From: Liolophura sinensis
Lineage: Eukaryota > Mollusca > Polyplacophora > Chitonida > Chitonidae
Reading direction: 5' to 3'
Assembly: GCF_032854445.1 (NCBI RefSeq)
Contig: NC_088298.1
Span: 10,711,504 to 10,775,503 of the forward strand
Length of the DNA stretch: 64,000 bases
Under the pieces are notes generated by a model, which searched no databases, was not told the DNA's origin, and was given only the letters and a program-made list of their open reading frames with translations. Positions within the stretch are counted from its first letter, which is position 1, and every line of letters begins with the position of its first letter. Shown here one piece after another: positions 54,601 through 64,000 of this stretch. The translations under genes and the position numbers were made by a program.

Positions 54601-57294
54601 ATACAATAATGTTTCAGTTGATACAGTGCTCATGGCACGATTCTCTTCCACAGACAATAATTTTAACTGGCATTTGGAAGATATCACATGGTATACATCA
54701 TAAAGCCATTTCATGACCCAGCAACTACTTCATTTAATAGCATATAATCAACAATTTAGTGTGGTTCTCTGCATGCTGGATATAAGCACAAATTAAGCAA
54801 CCTCACCAAAATATTTCTCACTCCTCCAGTAAATGTCAACTGGCATTATGCAATACTTCTGATCACAAACTCATAATAGAGTAATTACGGTAGTTCCAGT
54901 GGGACTGTCCTTATGCATCACAGAGACATACTACAATATATCAACTCATTATGAGGGCATGAGTCAGGGCCACATGCACTGTGTTACCACTACAAATATC
55001 CCCCATTCACATACTAGGCATATACTCAAAACCAAGCACTTCAGTACAAGTACATTCACTTCAACCTTTTAAAAATATTTATAGAAAAAAAAAATGCTAA
55101 ACATCAAGGAAGGTGTGCCTCAGGAACTGTTGCTATGACACTTAAAAAGCTTTCACCTTAGTAAGAATACTGGACCCCCTTTCTACACATTTTAATACAA
55201 ATTGACGAGCTGGACTGATATTTTCACACAGCACAACTACCGAGAGTAATCACAACAACTGCTACAAATTTATTTATTTACTTGATTGGTGTTTTACACC
55301 ATATTCAAGAATGCTTCACTTATACAACGGTGGCTGGCATTATGGTGGGAGGAAACCAGGCAGAGCCCAGGAGAAACCCACGACCATCCGCAGGTTCCAA
55401 TTGCTATAAAAGTAATTTCAACATTTTTGATAACCTATCCGCTTTCTTAAACCACGAGTTACCTTTTAAAGAAAGGAACAGTGTTTGTTCACGTAAATTT
55501 ACATTTCCTTTCTGTACTGAGCGCTTAAGTAATTAGGTCCGAGAAGTTTCATGCTTTTTCAAGGGATTTCAGCATTGCTTTCATCAAATCAAATTAGCAT
55601 CTCAGAATAATCGCTTAATTGAGACACAAAGACAAGGAAGCAGGGGTGATGGAACCAGGAATAAGGGTGGAGTGGGTAGGTGGGTCCTGTTCGAGACTGT
55701 GGGTATCTGGGCACTAGCTGTTCTACTGGTACTTCGAAGCTTTACTTGCGCAGACACTACAGCAAATGTGTTGTCCAAATAACATGAAAGTTAGAAGAAA
55801 TCTCTGCTACACCTCCTCTTAAGCCCAAACAACAGTTTGCTGACATTCCCATATTTACATATGCTGGGCAGATTGTTCTGTTGTTTAATATATACCTTAA
55901 TTCTTCTAATTTTTTGGGACATACAATAGTACTGCTGAAAGCAGAATATTACCTTTCTTTCACAGCATTTTTGGAGAAGTAGAGATATGAGTATGTTGTT
56001 TATTAGATGGCCTAACTATGTGAGAGAAAAAAAGAATTAAATACTCTTGCTTTGATTACATGTAAACTATTTAAAAAGAGCAGAGCAAGTAATTAGATGA
56101 AATAGGGTACTGTAATTTCTGGGTGTTATATAAGGCAGACATCTCAGAATGTACATTGTTGTTTTTTTTTTTTGTTTTTTTTTTTTTTTGTCTACGTCTT
56201 GCAATGTTATCTTTCTCCTATATACTGCCAAAATGCTAACTGGGTGTTGGGAGCCTCAGGCAGGTCTTCCTGCTCTGAAAGACTTCCTGAAGTTTTAAAA
56301 CTTAGAGCAGTGTAACTCTGATGGACACAGTGTAACAGGAAGTAAATAATGTAAATGTTCTAAAAAATTAATACTAAGTTATGACTATTGTCTTAAAGCT
56401 GGACATTATGTATAAAATACCAAAAAACATTTACAAAATATGTACATGTATTCTGATGTCATACTCTAGTATTTTCATCATGTCTGAATTATGAAAATGA
56501 ATCGTGTGTGATGCTACAAACAATTCAGTTTCAAGGAACCCAAGTTCTTAATGGAATGCAATTAACTAATGCACAAATTCACAACATCTGAAGGTTATTA
56601 GCATGAACACGACACTGACATCTCACATTAATGTACAGTTGCAAAATACATGTATATTAATAGTCTGTATTTGACCCTTTACCTTCATTCAATACTTGAG
56701 GTACTCCTTACATGCCTGATTTTTAAAGGTCTACTTTTTAGAAAGAGATTTGAGGTTTAAGAGGTATGGTCATGTCCTAGAGCAAGTGTCTATGTTTCAG
56801 CACCAAAATCATAAGACTTTTACCTGCATCTAAAACTACAATCTTGTGGGAGAATTTAGCGCAATCCCGATCCTTTATTCAAATGTTACATTTGTAACAA
56901 TTGCACGCTACACTTGTTTAGAATGTTTCAAACTCTTGTTACAGAGGTATAAACAAGTAACATTAACATACTCTGTAGCTAACAACATGACAAAAACCAG
57001 CATTTTTAACTGAATTATTTTTTCCACAAAATAACCATAGATGGCCTGCTATTACAAAAACATTTAAGAGATTAACAGAAGTTTTCTGTGAACATTTTCC
57101 AGGCGGGCTGATTGTAGCAGTGGAGTAGTGTTGATGTGGCAGCTGTTGATCGGAAGTTTACGCTGCGCTGCACAAGAAAGTTCGGCTTGATACGCCGCCT
57201 ATAGTTGCGACTAAAACACAATCATACTCACCACAAAAATTAAGTTGAAGACAAACAGAAGGTATTTGATGCATTTCATGCCCCCTTCCACCAT
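39628..57294 (-). CDS. CD63: CD63-type tetraspanin, seven coding exons, 239 residues
   Basis: Four-pass membrane protein of the tetraspanin family. CD63 organises membrane microdomains in late endosomes, lysosomes and exosomes (family knowledge). Exons joined on the - strand: 57294-57232, 47306-47118, 46743-46669, 45864-45763, 43498-43358, 41359-41276, 39693-39628; all junctions are phase 0 and GT-AG. The 239 residues compare with 238 in human CD63. Visible: N-terminus MVEGGMKCIKYLLFVFN; TM1 about 11-33; TM2 about 51-73 followed by GCCGAIRENY; TM3 about 84-105; a large loop with CCG (146-148), PDSCC (167-171), Cys177 and Cys192, the six-cysteine pattern of CD63; TM4 about 203-229; C-terminus EYEVV, a Y-x-x-hydrophobic sorting signal. 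N-glycosylation sequons lie at 126 (NDT) and 151 (NYT). The ATG has A at -3 and G at +4. The CD63 assignment rests on the N-terminus, loop pattern and C-terminus; a sister tetraspanin of the same subfamily is possible. Confidence 0.93.
40491..40967. repeat. Tandem repeat, 120-bp unit x 4
   Basis: Unit starts tttactgtcttctcatgtag and holds cagggcccatccaatgttgc. The third unit is 3 bases shorter. Multiples of 3 without stops give a spurious 184-codon ORF. Confidence 0.93.
41046..41132. repeat. Tandem repeat, 21-bp unit x about 4
   Basis: Unit ggtttgatcctggggatccc + t, about 140 bases from the exon 6 donor of the tetraspanin. Confidence 0.88.
41276..41359 (-). CDS. CD63: CD63-like tetraspanin exon 6
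   Basis: Acceptor ctgttttccag. 28 codons: GC with the last loop cysteine, FTVNWAKDN, then the first half of TM4 (IVGAAGIGLAFIQ). Donor gtaagc, phase 0. Confidence 0.95.
41360..43357 (-). other. Tetraspanin intron 5
   Basis: AT-rich. Contains a SINE tail (42855-42955) and nothing else recognised. Confidence 0.7.
42855..42955 (+). mobile_element. SINE (+), tail fragment
   Basis: tttcctcccaccatattgct, tataagtgaaatattcttga, gtaaaacatcaatcaaataa. Confidence 0.8.
43358..43498 (-). CDS. CD63: CD63-like tetraspanin exon 5
   Basis: Acceptor tttatttatttacag. 47 codons with FKCCGVVNYTDW, GVPDSCC and EGCG, the cysteine core of the large extracellular loop. Donor gtatgt, phase 0. Confidence 0.95.
43499..45762 (-). 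other. Tetraspanin intron 4
   Basis: Contains a 3' SINE half (43975-44135) and a short direct repeat of the ggactttccaggacattttc type at 45367-45434. The 115-codon ORF at 44428-44775 has no recognisable similarity. Confidence 0.7.
43975..44135 (+). mobile_element. SINE (+), 3' half
   Basis: From ggtctgccagcaacctgcgg to the (aaat)n tail; the tRNA head is absent. Well conserved. Confidence 0.88.
45763..45864 (-). CDS. CD63: CD63-like tetraspanin exon 4
   Basis: Acceptor ttgtgtttttcag. 34 codons of the first part of the large extracellular loop (LEGEVRDLMMEAQKNYNDTQ onward), with an N-D-T glycosylation sequon. Donor gtaagt, phase 0. Confidence 0.92.
46349..46600 (-). mobile_element. SINE (-), full length, well conserved
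   Basis: tttgattggtgttttacgcc, cttatacgacggcggccagc, ggaagccagcatgaactgga, cgctgcgctagcgcgctaac. Ends about 70 bases from tetraspanin exon 3. Confidence 0.92.
46669..46743 (-). CDS. CD63: CD63-like tetraspanin exon 3
   Basis: Acceptor ctctgtgtccag. 25 codons, FAVMLIVIFILELAGGIAGF and VLRNS: TM3 with its family Glu. Donor gtaagt, phase 0. Confidence 0.95.
47118..47306 (-). CDS. CD63: CD63-like tetraspanin exon 2
   Basis: Acceptor ctgtcccccag. 63 codons covering the rest of TM1, the small loop, TM2 and the GCCGAIRENY intracellular signature. Donor gtgagt, phase 0. Confidence 0.95.
47634..47905 (-). mobile_element. SINE (-), full length
   Basis: Complete, with a small internal duplication of the ggaaacccatga segment (47727-47756). 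Ends ccaactgagccacggagggc. Confidence 0.92.
48490..48548 (-). mobile_element. SINE (-), short worn tail
   Basis: tttatttattcagtttaacc, agtactctagaatatttccc. Only the tail end is recognisable. Confidence 0.5.
50120..50285 (-). mobile_element. SINE (-), 3' half
   Basis: Tail with a small insertion (gacaaagaa), then tattatggtgggagg-type centre up to gaccttcccacgtatggccg. Confidence 0.85.
51127..51303 (-). mobile_element. SINE (-), internally deleted
   Basis: tttatttatttgattagtgg then directly the ggaaaacgggccctgcc segment, through to a worn tRNA head. Lacks the cttgagta segment. Confidence 0.8.
51894..52157 (+). mobile_element. SINE (+), full length
   Basis: A box gactcagttggttagc (51903-51918) and B box-like gatttcaagtcc (51971-51982), full centre, tail caccaattaaataaaaaaaa. 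Confidence 0.92.
53330..53480 (+). repeat. Unnamed interspersed repeat (family R), copy 4, interrupted
   Basis: ccagtagatcatcctatctt, caaccaaacctcgaaaaaca, aagatcaatagtacttcc, then the 33-bp array, then acattttaggtcag at 53659 onward, as if the array expanded inside the element. Confidence 0.55.
53472..53659. repeat. Minisatellite, 33-bp unit x about 5.5
   Basis: Unit tccataggcaggcagaatgt + gcaactttaacag, with a 7-base interruption (tccgtag) after the second unit. Confidence 0.9.
55266..55397 (-). mobile_element. SINE (-), 3' half
   Basis: tatttacttgattggtgttt, gcattatggtgggaggaaac, cgaccatccgcaggtt; head absent. Confidence 0.87.
57232..57294 (-). CDS. CD63: CD63-like tetraspanin exon 1
   Basis: 21 codons, MVEGGMKCIKYLLFVFNLIF and a final Val, then donor gtgagt. 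This is the cytoplasmic N-terminus and first half of TM1. The palmitoylatable Cys8 of the family is present. Confidence 0.94.
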
Positions 57295-57631
57295 CTTGAC
57301 GGATTTTGTTTAGTTCCAAACCGAAGAAATATTGTGCCTTCTCCGCCCTGCGTGAAATCCGGTGAGCTCTCTTTTCTCCAAGCTTTGTGTCAACTGTGTC
57401 CCTCCGCCGGGATTTGGACCACTAGAGCTCTGAGATAACTCCGCTATACGAAATAGTCCGCGGCAACCTTTGAGAACAGTGCTTTAACGGCGTAAAAACG
57501 CTTCTTCGAACTCAAAGTATATGTCCGATAAAGGAAAACCAATATCACTGGAGAAAGCCCCTTTGTAGATCAACTCTCTCTTCTTTTGCGCCTTGATTTT
57601 ACGATTCCAGTTGGTCACATGCGGATAGATA

Positions 57632-57638
57632 CTTTATA
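57632..57638 (-). promoter_or_regulatory. TATA box of the tetraspanin gene
   Basis: TATAAAG on the - strand, in a locally CpG-rich stretch. Transcription would start near 57605, giving a leader of about 310 bases to the ATG at 57294. That leader has no upstream ATG on the - strand, which is unusual by chance and fits a true 5' UTR. Two CACATG E-box-like sites lie close by (57616-57621 and 57656-57661). Confidence 0.55.
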
Positions 57639-58176
57639 TCCGACCTGAGTAAGTGTCACATGTGCTGTTGGCCAATCACGCCACAGGCTATACATATATC
57701 AGGCCAAACCGAATAAACAATCGGCACCTGTTACTTCCGCAAATGCTGCTGTTTGACAGAACAAATAAATAATAATAAACAAAACAACACAGCGAATCCA
57801 TATTCTATTGTTATTCGTGCATATTGCATGACGGTGCAGGTAGAGGGTAAATATTTTGTGCCTAAGCAGATAAAGAAAACACGTTTGACCTTTTGGTTCA
57901 CTGAAAACTGAAGTTACATCTGACTCATACGTACATATGATCAACATATTTGCACATCTGTATATATTTAAGTGTAGTCAGTTTACTTCATGTTCTGTGT
58001 GAATTGCTTGTATATATATATGTATACTGCAGTCCAATAATCACATACGGCGGAGTTCAAATGGTCAGAGCCTATGCTAAAGTCACCTACATATATTATA
58101 GTATAGAATTTTATATGATTGATTTTATTCATTGATTGTTTTTGAGGGTGGCTTGATGGGTGGCCTTTTGGGCGGG

Positions 58177-58251
58177 ATTGATTGATCAATTGATCGACTG
58201 ATTGATTGATCGACTGACTGACTGACTGACTGATCGATTGATTGATTGATT
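58177..58251. repeat. Tetranucleotide repeat (GATT/GACT)n
   Basis: gattgattgatcaattgatc followed by gactgactgactgactgac and gattgattgatt. Confidence 0.85.
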
Positions 58252-58352
58252 AAGCTAATTTGCCTGTTCCGGTATATGCCACATTTATCGACCAATTGGT
58301 TTATTAAGTAGGATGGATGTATCGAAGATCGGTTGATGGATTTATTGATTGA

Positions 58353-58487
58353 TATTATTTATTTATTTAATTGGTATTTTACCCCGTACTCAAAAATATT
58401 TCACCCATACGACGGAGGCCAGCCTCATGGTGGGAGGAAACCGGACAGAGCCCGAGGGAACGCCACGACAATCCACAGGTTGCTGTT
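58353..58487 (-). mobile_element. SINE (-), 3' half
   Basis: tttatttaattggtatttta, catacgacggaggccagcct, ggaaaccggacagagcccga; inserted in the tetranucleotide-rich stretch. Confidence 0.83.
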
Positions 58488-58888
58488 GATTGATGTAATG
58501 ACTGATTGATTGTATAATAATAGTATACAGAAAACATCATTGTAATCCTATATCGATCGCGATGCATGGTAAGATACGCAGTATACTGACAGAGACAATA
58601 CTGTACTGAACACGACCTGTACTTGAGTCTACATCATGCATCCATGTATATATAAAGTGTATGTATTGCACGTCCGAGCACGAGGAGAATGACATCATAT
58701 TCACACGTACTTCTTTATTTAAACTATGCCTAGCTGCACTCCTTTATTCCTACACTATACTAGATACGGAAAAACATGCTTACGCATGCCGGTGTGGCGT
58801 ATATTTGCCTATGATTCAGTATCACGTGAGCAGAACTCAAATAGAGGTAGTAAACCTTTTATATTGGGGCCGGTTTATATGTCAGCTT

Positions 58889-58891
<3 letters not shown>

Positions 58892-58944
<53 letters not shown>
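58892..58944. repeat. (TA)n microsatellite, 53 bases
   Basis: Uninterrupted alternating AT. Confidence 0.97.
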
Positions 58945-58946
<2 letters not shown>

Positions 58947-59053
58947 TATTTTATAACAAACTGATTTGTGAATTTCAATAAGCTTCTTTTATTACTTTTG
59001 TACACAGTCGTCATAAACTACCACCATGTGTTGTGCTTTAATTCATAAAGTAG

Positions 59054-59054
<1 letters not shown>

Positions 59055-59121
<67 letters not shown>
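59055..59121. repeat. (TA)n microsatellite, about 67 bases
   Basis: Second uninterrupted AT tract, 110 bases from the first. Confidence 0.97.
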
Positions 59122-59123
<2 letters not shown>

Positions 59124-59228
59124 CAACGACGAAAACTTCATGTAATAAAATCGCTATACATATATAGCTGTCATGGTGGCTTTTTTTCTTCCAGATATAA
59201 GATTGCTATATAGCTTTCAATTAAAATC

Positions 59229-59272
59229 TTCTTGAGTACGGCATAAAACACCAATTAAATAAATAAACAAAT
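59229..59272 (+). mobile_element. SINE tail remnant
   Basis: cttcttgagtacggcataaa then acaccaattaaataaataaa. Only the last 45 bases are present. Confidence 0.7.
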
Positions 59273-60359
59273 ATTTTTCTTCCTATATATATTCCTATAT
59301 GTATACAACAACTTGGGGGCGGGAAGGATCAATTTTACGTTTCATATGAAACCCTGTAAACATGCATGTATGGTGTGCGGCAGATGGTTCTTGTATAGCG
59401 TTAGGTTTAACTTTACCACCCCCAATTACACTTAATCCCCGCACCCCCGCAATTTTTGGATGCATTCAGCAACACACGGTGAAGACACGCCTTCCTACCA
59501 TCCGCGACAACAGGTTGTTATATGAGAACAAACCCTGCTGTTAAATATTGGGACAATATTATGTCTGTCCGTTTTAATGAAAATTGTTGCAAACCCATCT
59601 ATATTTAATAATGAAAGTGAGCTGAACCTAGCATTTGGCGTACAACAGGCATGCATGGCGTATATTATTATAGATAGGTCAACTTAATTTTCCCTATCAA
59701 CATCGAGTACAAGGTGGCGGGTATTTACTAACGAAATATTTTTACGTAGCACCGCGCTCATCTGATGTGCCGAATGAAATCAAATGTACCGTAGCTTGTG
59801 CAGTTTCGTGACGAAATTTCGTTTGAATTTGTTTATACTTTTTCCCAACAATAGCTGTAAATAGCTGATTGTATGACGGCATATAGTAAACAGTTTACCA
59901 GCAATGTTATAATTTTAACAGAAATATTTGTTTACACAAAAAATACTTATATTTCATAAAGAAAAATAATTTTCTACAAATGTGGTAGTTTTTTTTCCCC
60001 ACAGATTAATTATTTCCACTGGGGTGGAAATGTCTTTTTCTAAATTATTCCTATAAAAATACTTTCATATACATGTGAATAAAAATGACAAAATATATTC
60101 TGTTGTCACGGGTGAAAGTAATTTTTGGCGTGAAAGAATATTTTATATGAAATGTCATTTGCTTTACTTCGCTGATAAACAAAAAATTGCCCCAAGAGAG
60201 TATTTTCCAGTACAAACTTTTTTGATAGGCTGTTTGATAACTCTCCGTACTAATAAGTATATGTAGAAAACATTTAGATTAAAGTGTATAGTGCTAAGCA
60301 AACTATATACACCGCCCATCATGCTGGCCGGGTCCCCAAACCACCCATGAAAATGAAGT

Positions 60360-63300
60360 CTCACTCCTGCACCGTCTATGCATCCTCTCCCCTATAGACA
60401 TTTTACCCACCGTATATGTTTCCTCTCCCCTATAGACATTTTACCCACCGTATATGCATCCTCTCCCCTATAGACATTTTACCCACCGTATAGTCATCCT
60501 CTCCCCTATAGACATTTTACACACCGTATATGCATCTTCTCCACTATAGACATTTTACACACCGTATATGCATCTTCTCCACTATAGACATTTCCCCCAC
60601 TGTGTATGCATCTTCTCCACTCTAGGCAGTGTCCCCACCGTGTATGCATCCTCTCCTCTACAGACATTTTCACCACTGTGTATGCATCCTCTCCCCTATA
60701 GACATTGTCCCCACTGTGTATGCATCCTCTCTACTGTAGACATTTCCCCCACTGTGTATGCATCCTCTCCGCATACACATTCCCCCACTGTGTATGCTTC
60801 TTCTCCACTACAGACATTATTCCCAACGTGTATGTATCCTCTCCACTACAGACATTTCCCCCACTGTGAGCACATCCTCCACACTATAGGCATTTTCCCT
60901 TCGTGTATGCATCCTCTCCACTATAGACATTTCCCCCACTGTGTATGCATCCTCTCCACTATAGACATTTCCCCCACTGTGAGCACATCCTCCACACTAT
61001 AGGCATTTTCCCCATCGTGTATGCATCCTCTCCACTATAGACATTTTCCCCACTGTGAGCACATCCTCCACACTATAGGCATTTTCCCTTCGTGTATGTA
61101 TCCTCTCCACTATAGACATTTCCCCCACTGTGAGCACATCCTCCACACTATAGGCATTTTCCCTTCGTGTATGTATCCTCTCCACTAGAGACATTTCCCC
61201 CACTGTGAGCACATCCTCCACACTATAGGCATTTTCCCTTCGTGTATGTATCCTCTCCACTAGAGACATTTCCCCCACTGTGAGCACATCCTCCACACTA
61301 TAGGCATTTTCCCTTCGTGTATGTATCCTCTCCACTAGAGACATTTCCCCCACTGTGAGCACATCCTCCACACTATAGGCATTTTCCCTTCGTGTATGTA
61401 TCCTCTCCACTAGAGACATTTCCCCCACTGTGAGCACATCCTCCACACTATAGGCATTTTCCCTTCGTGTATGTATCCTCTCCACTAGAGACATTTCCCC
61501 CGCTGTGAGCACATCCTCCACACTATAGGCATTTTCCCTTCGTGTATGTATCCTCTCCACTACACACATTTCCCCCACTGTGAACACATCCTCCACACTA
61601 TAGGCATTTTCCCTTCGTGTATGTATCCTCTCCACTATAGACATTCCCTCCACTGTGAACACATCCTCCACACTATAGGCATTTTCCCTTCGTGTATGTA
61701 TCCTCTCCACTATAGACATTCCCTCCACTGTGAGCACATCCTCCACACTATAGGCATTTTCCCTTCGTGTATGTATCCTCTCCACTAGAGACATTTCCCC
61801 ACTGTGAGCACATCCTCCACACTATAGGCATTTTCCCTTCGTGTATGTATCCTCTCCACTACACACATTTCCCCCACTGTGAACACATCCTCCACACTAT
61901 AGGCATTTTCCCTTCGTGTATGTATCCTCTCCACTACACACATTTCCCCCACTGTGAACACATCCTCCACACTATAGGCATTTTACCCACCGTATATGCA
62001 TCCTCTAGCCTATAGACATTTTACCCACCGTATATGCATCCTCTCCACCCTAGATCGTGTCCCCACCGTGTATGCATCCTCTCCCCTACAGAGATTTTCA
62101 AAACTGTGTATGCATCCTCTCCACTATAGACATTTTCCCCATCGTGTATGCATCCTCTCCACTATAGACAATTTCCCCACCGTGTATGCACCCTCTCCCC
62201 TATAGACCTCCCCCCCACTGTGTATGCTTCTTCTCCATTACATACATTATTCCCATCGTGTATGCATCCTCTCCACTATGGATATTTTCCCCATCGTGTA
62301 TGCATCCTCTCCCCTATAGACATTCTCCCCACTGTGTATGCTTCTTCTCAACAACATACATTATTCCCATCGTGTTTGCATCCTCTCCACTATAGACATT
62401 TTCCCCATCGTGTATGCATCCTCTCCACTATAGACATTCCCCCCACTGTGTATGCATCTTATTCACTATAAGCATCCTCTCCACTATAGACATTTCCTCC
62501 ACTGTGTATGAATCCAATCCACTATAGACATTTCCCCCACTGTGTATGCATCCTCTCTACTACAGACATTCCCCCACTGTATATGAATCCAATCCACTAT
62601 AGACAATTTCTCCATGGTGTATGCATCCTCTTCACTGTAGACATTTCCCCCACTGTGTATGCACCCAATCCACTATAGACATTTTCTCCACTGTGTATGC
62701 ATCCTCTTTACTATAGACATTTCCCCCACTGTGTATGAATCTAATCCACTATAGACATTTTCCCACTGTATATGCATCTTCTCCACTGTAGACAGTTCCC
62801 CCACTGTGTATGCTTCTTCTCCACTATAGACATTTTCCCCACTGTATATGCATCCTCTCCACTGTGGACAGTTCCCCCACTGTGTATGCGTCCTCTCCCC
62901 TTTAGACATTTTCCCGACTGGGTATGCATCCTTTCCACAATAGACATTTTCCCACCATGTATGCATCCTTTTTAGTATAGACATTTCCCCCTTTATTTAT
63001 GCATCCAATCTACAGACACTTTCCCCACTGTATATGCATCCTCCCCACTGTTTAATTTTTCCTCATTGTGTATGCATCTTCTCCACTGTTTAAATTTCCC
63101 CACTGTGTATGCATCCTCTCCTCTATAAACATATTCCCCATTCTGTATGCATCTTCTCCACTATAGACATTGTCGCCAATGTGTATGCATTCTCTCCACT
63201 GTAGAGAGTTTCCCCACCGTGTAAGCATCCTCTCCACTATAGACATTTCCCCCACTGTGTATGCATCTTCTTCCGTGTAGACATTTTCCCCACCGTGTAT

Positions 63301-64000
63301 GCATCCTCTCCACGATAGACATTGTCCCAAATGTGTATGCATTCTCTCCACTGTAGACAATTTTCCCCCTGTGTATGCACCTTCTCCACTATAGACATTT
63401 TCCCCACACTGTATGCATTCTCTCCACTATAGACATTGTCCCCAATGTGTATACATTCTCTCAACTGTAGAGAGTTTCCCACCGTGTATGCACCCTATAG
63501 ACATTTCCCCCACTGTGTATGCTTCTTCTCCACTATAGACATTATTCCCACTGTGTATGCATCCTCTCCACTATAAACAATTTCCCCACTAAGTATGCAT
63601 CTTCTCCCCTAAAGACATTTCCCCAACTATGTATGCATCTTATTCACTATAAGCATCCTCTCTACTATAGACATTTTCCCCACTGTGTATGCATCCTCTC
63701 CACTATAGACATTTTCCCCATCGTGTATGCATCAATATAAACACTTTCCCCACTATGTATGCATCTTCTCCACTACAGACATTTTCCCCACTGTGTGTGC
63801 ATCCTTTCCACAATATACATTGTTCCCACTCTGTATGCATCCTCTCCACTATAGACATTCCCTCCTTTGTGTATGCATCTAATCCAATATAGACATTCCC
63901 CCATTGTGTATGCATCCAATCGACTATAGACATTTTCCCCAAAGTGTGCACATCCTCCACACTATAGGCATTTTCCCAACGTGTATGCATCCTCTCCACA
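60360..64000. repeat. Large minisatellite, about 38-bp unit, running off the window end
   Basis: Unit tgcatcctctccactataga + cattttccccactgtgta, repeated with much variation for more than 3.6 kb. All long ORFs here (both strands) are by-products of the periodicity. The array edge is at about 60360 on the left; the right edge lies beyond the window. Confidence 0.95.
60862..61985. repeat. 75-bp higher-order block inside the large minisatellite, about 15 units
   Basis: Two unlike 37/38-bp subunits alternate: one with ccccactgtgagcacatcct, one with cattttcccttcgtgtatgt. The 75-bp units are far more uniform than the flanking 38-bp units. Confidence 0.9.

Larger units (their letters stand above)
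47307..57231 (-). other. Tetraspanin intron 1 (9.9 kb)
   Basis: Long first intron with five sizeable SINE copies, a small SINE fragment, a G-run cluster near 50890-51085, two-copy direct repeats (49187-49270, 41-bp unit; 52810-52895, about 46-bp unit) and a 33-bp array. The stretches 48550-50120 and 53700-55260 and 55400-57230 show no genes that I can support. Confidence 0.75.
57639..60359. other. Intergenic region upstream of the tetraspanin
   Basis: AT-rich with no supported gene. Contains a gattgact-type tetranucleotide tract, two long (TA)n tracts and two SINE fragments. Confidence 0.7.

Noticed and set aside
60568-63999. Many overlapping ORFs on both strands with 25-residue or His/Cys-rich repeats
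   Set aside because: All follow the 38/75-bp minisatellite period and appear on both strands at once.
60360-64000. CRISPR-like direct repeats
   Set aside because: Units are contiguous and diverged with no unique spacers, and the context is an animal genome.

Overview
The window is nuclear DNA of an animal, most likely a mollusc or a close lophotrochozoan. It is AT-rich, its genes are split by GT-AG introns, and it holds more than twenty copies or fragments of one tRNA-headed SINE of a type common in mollusc genomes. The host assignment is inference from repeat style and protein similarity; I see no marker that fixes the species.

Two protein-coding genes are present and point toward each other. 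On the + strand (coding 1076-36660) lies an almost certainly complete ODAD2 (ARMC4) gene, a docking factor for outer dynein arms of motile cilia. I placed 19 conserved coding exons, all joining in phase, giving 1068 residues. A further candidate 60-codon, phase-0 cassette exon sits at 20482-20661. On the - strand (coding 57294 down to 39628) lies a complete seven-exon CD63-type tetraspanin of 239 residues. Its TATA box and ATG-free leader lie at about 57295-57640. The 3' ends are about 3 kb apart, with poly(A) signals at 36720-36725 (+) and candidates at 39425, 38207 and 37748 (-).

Layout: 1-1030 upstream or 5' intron; 1031-13477 the ODAD2 N-terminal domain and first ARM repeats, with minisatellites in introns 3 and 7; 13864-25631 the remaining ARM exons, with a 108-bp array in intron 14, the cassette-exon candidate in intron 16 and a long hairpin in intron 17; 25632-36546 a 10.9-kb last intron with 28-bp and 36-bp arrays, two related inverted-repeat (MITE-like) elements and several SINEs; 36661-39627 the convergent 3' region; 39628-57294 the tetraspanin with a 9.9-kb first intron; 57640-60360 AT-rich intergenic DNA with two (TA)n tracts; 60360-64000 a large 38-bp minisatellite that runs off the window end and contains a 75-bp higher-order block.

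The two genes have unrelated roles (ciliary motility versus endosomal/lysosomal membrane organisation), and nothing suggests they work together. The most unusual features are the unannotated-looking cassette exon in the ARM domain, two minisatellites that seem to have grown out of 5' splice sites so that each unit carries a donor-like motif, and complementary repeats flanking exons 3-4. I found no sign of a bacterial-type system, virus, CRISPR array or other new multigene system.
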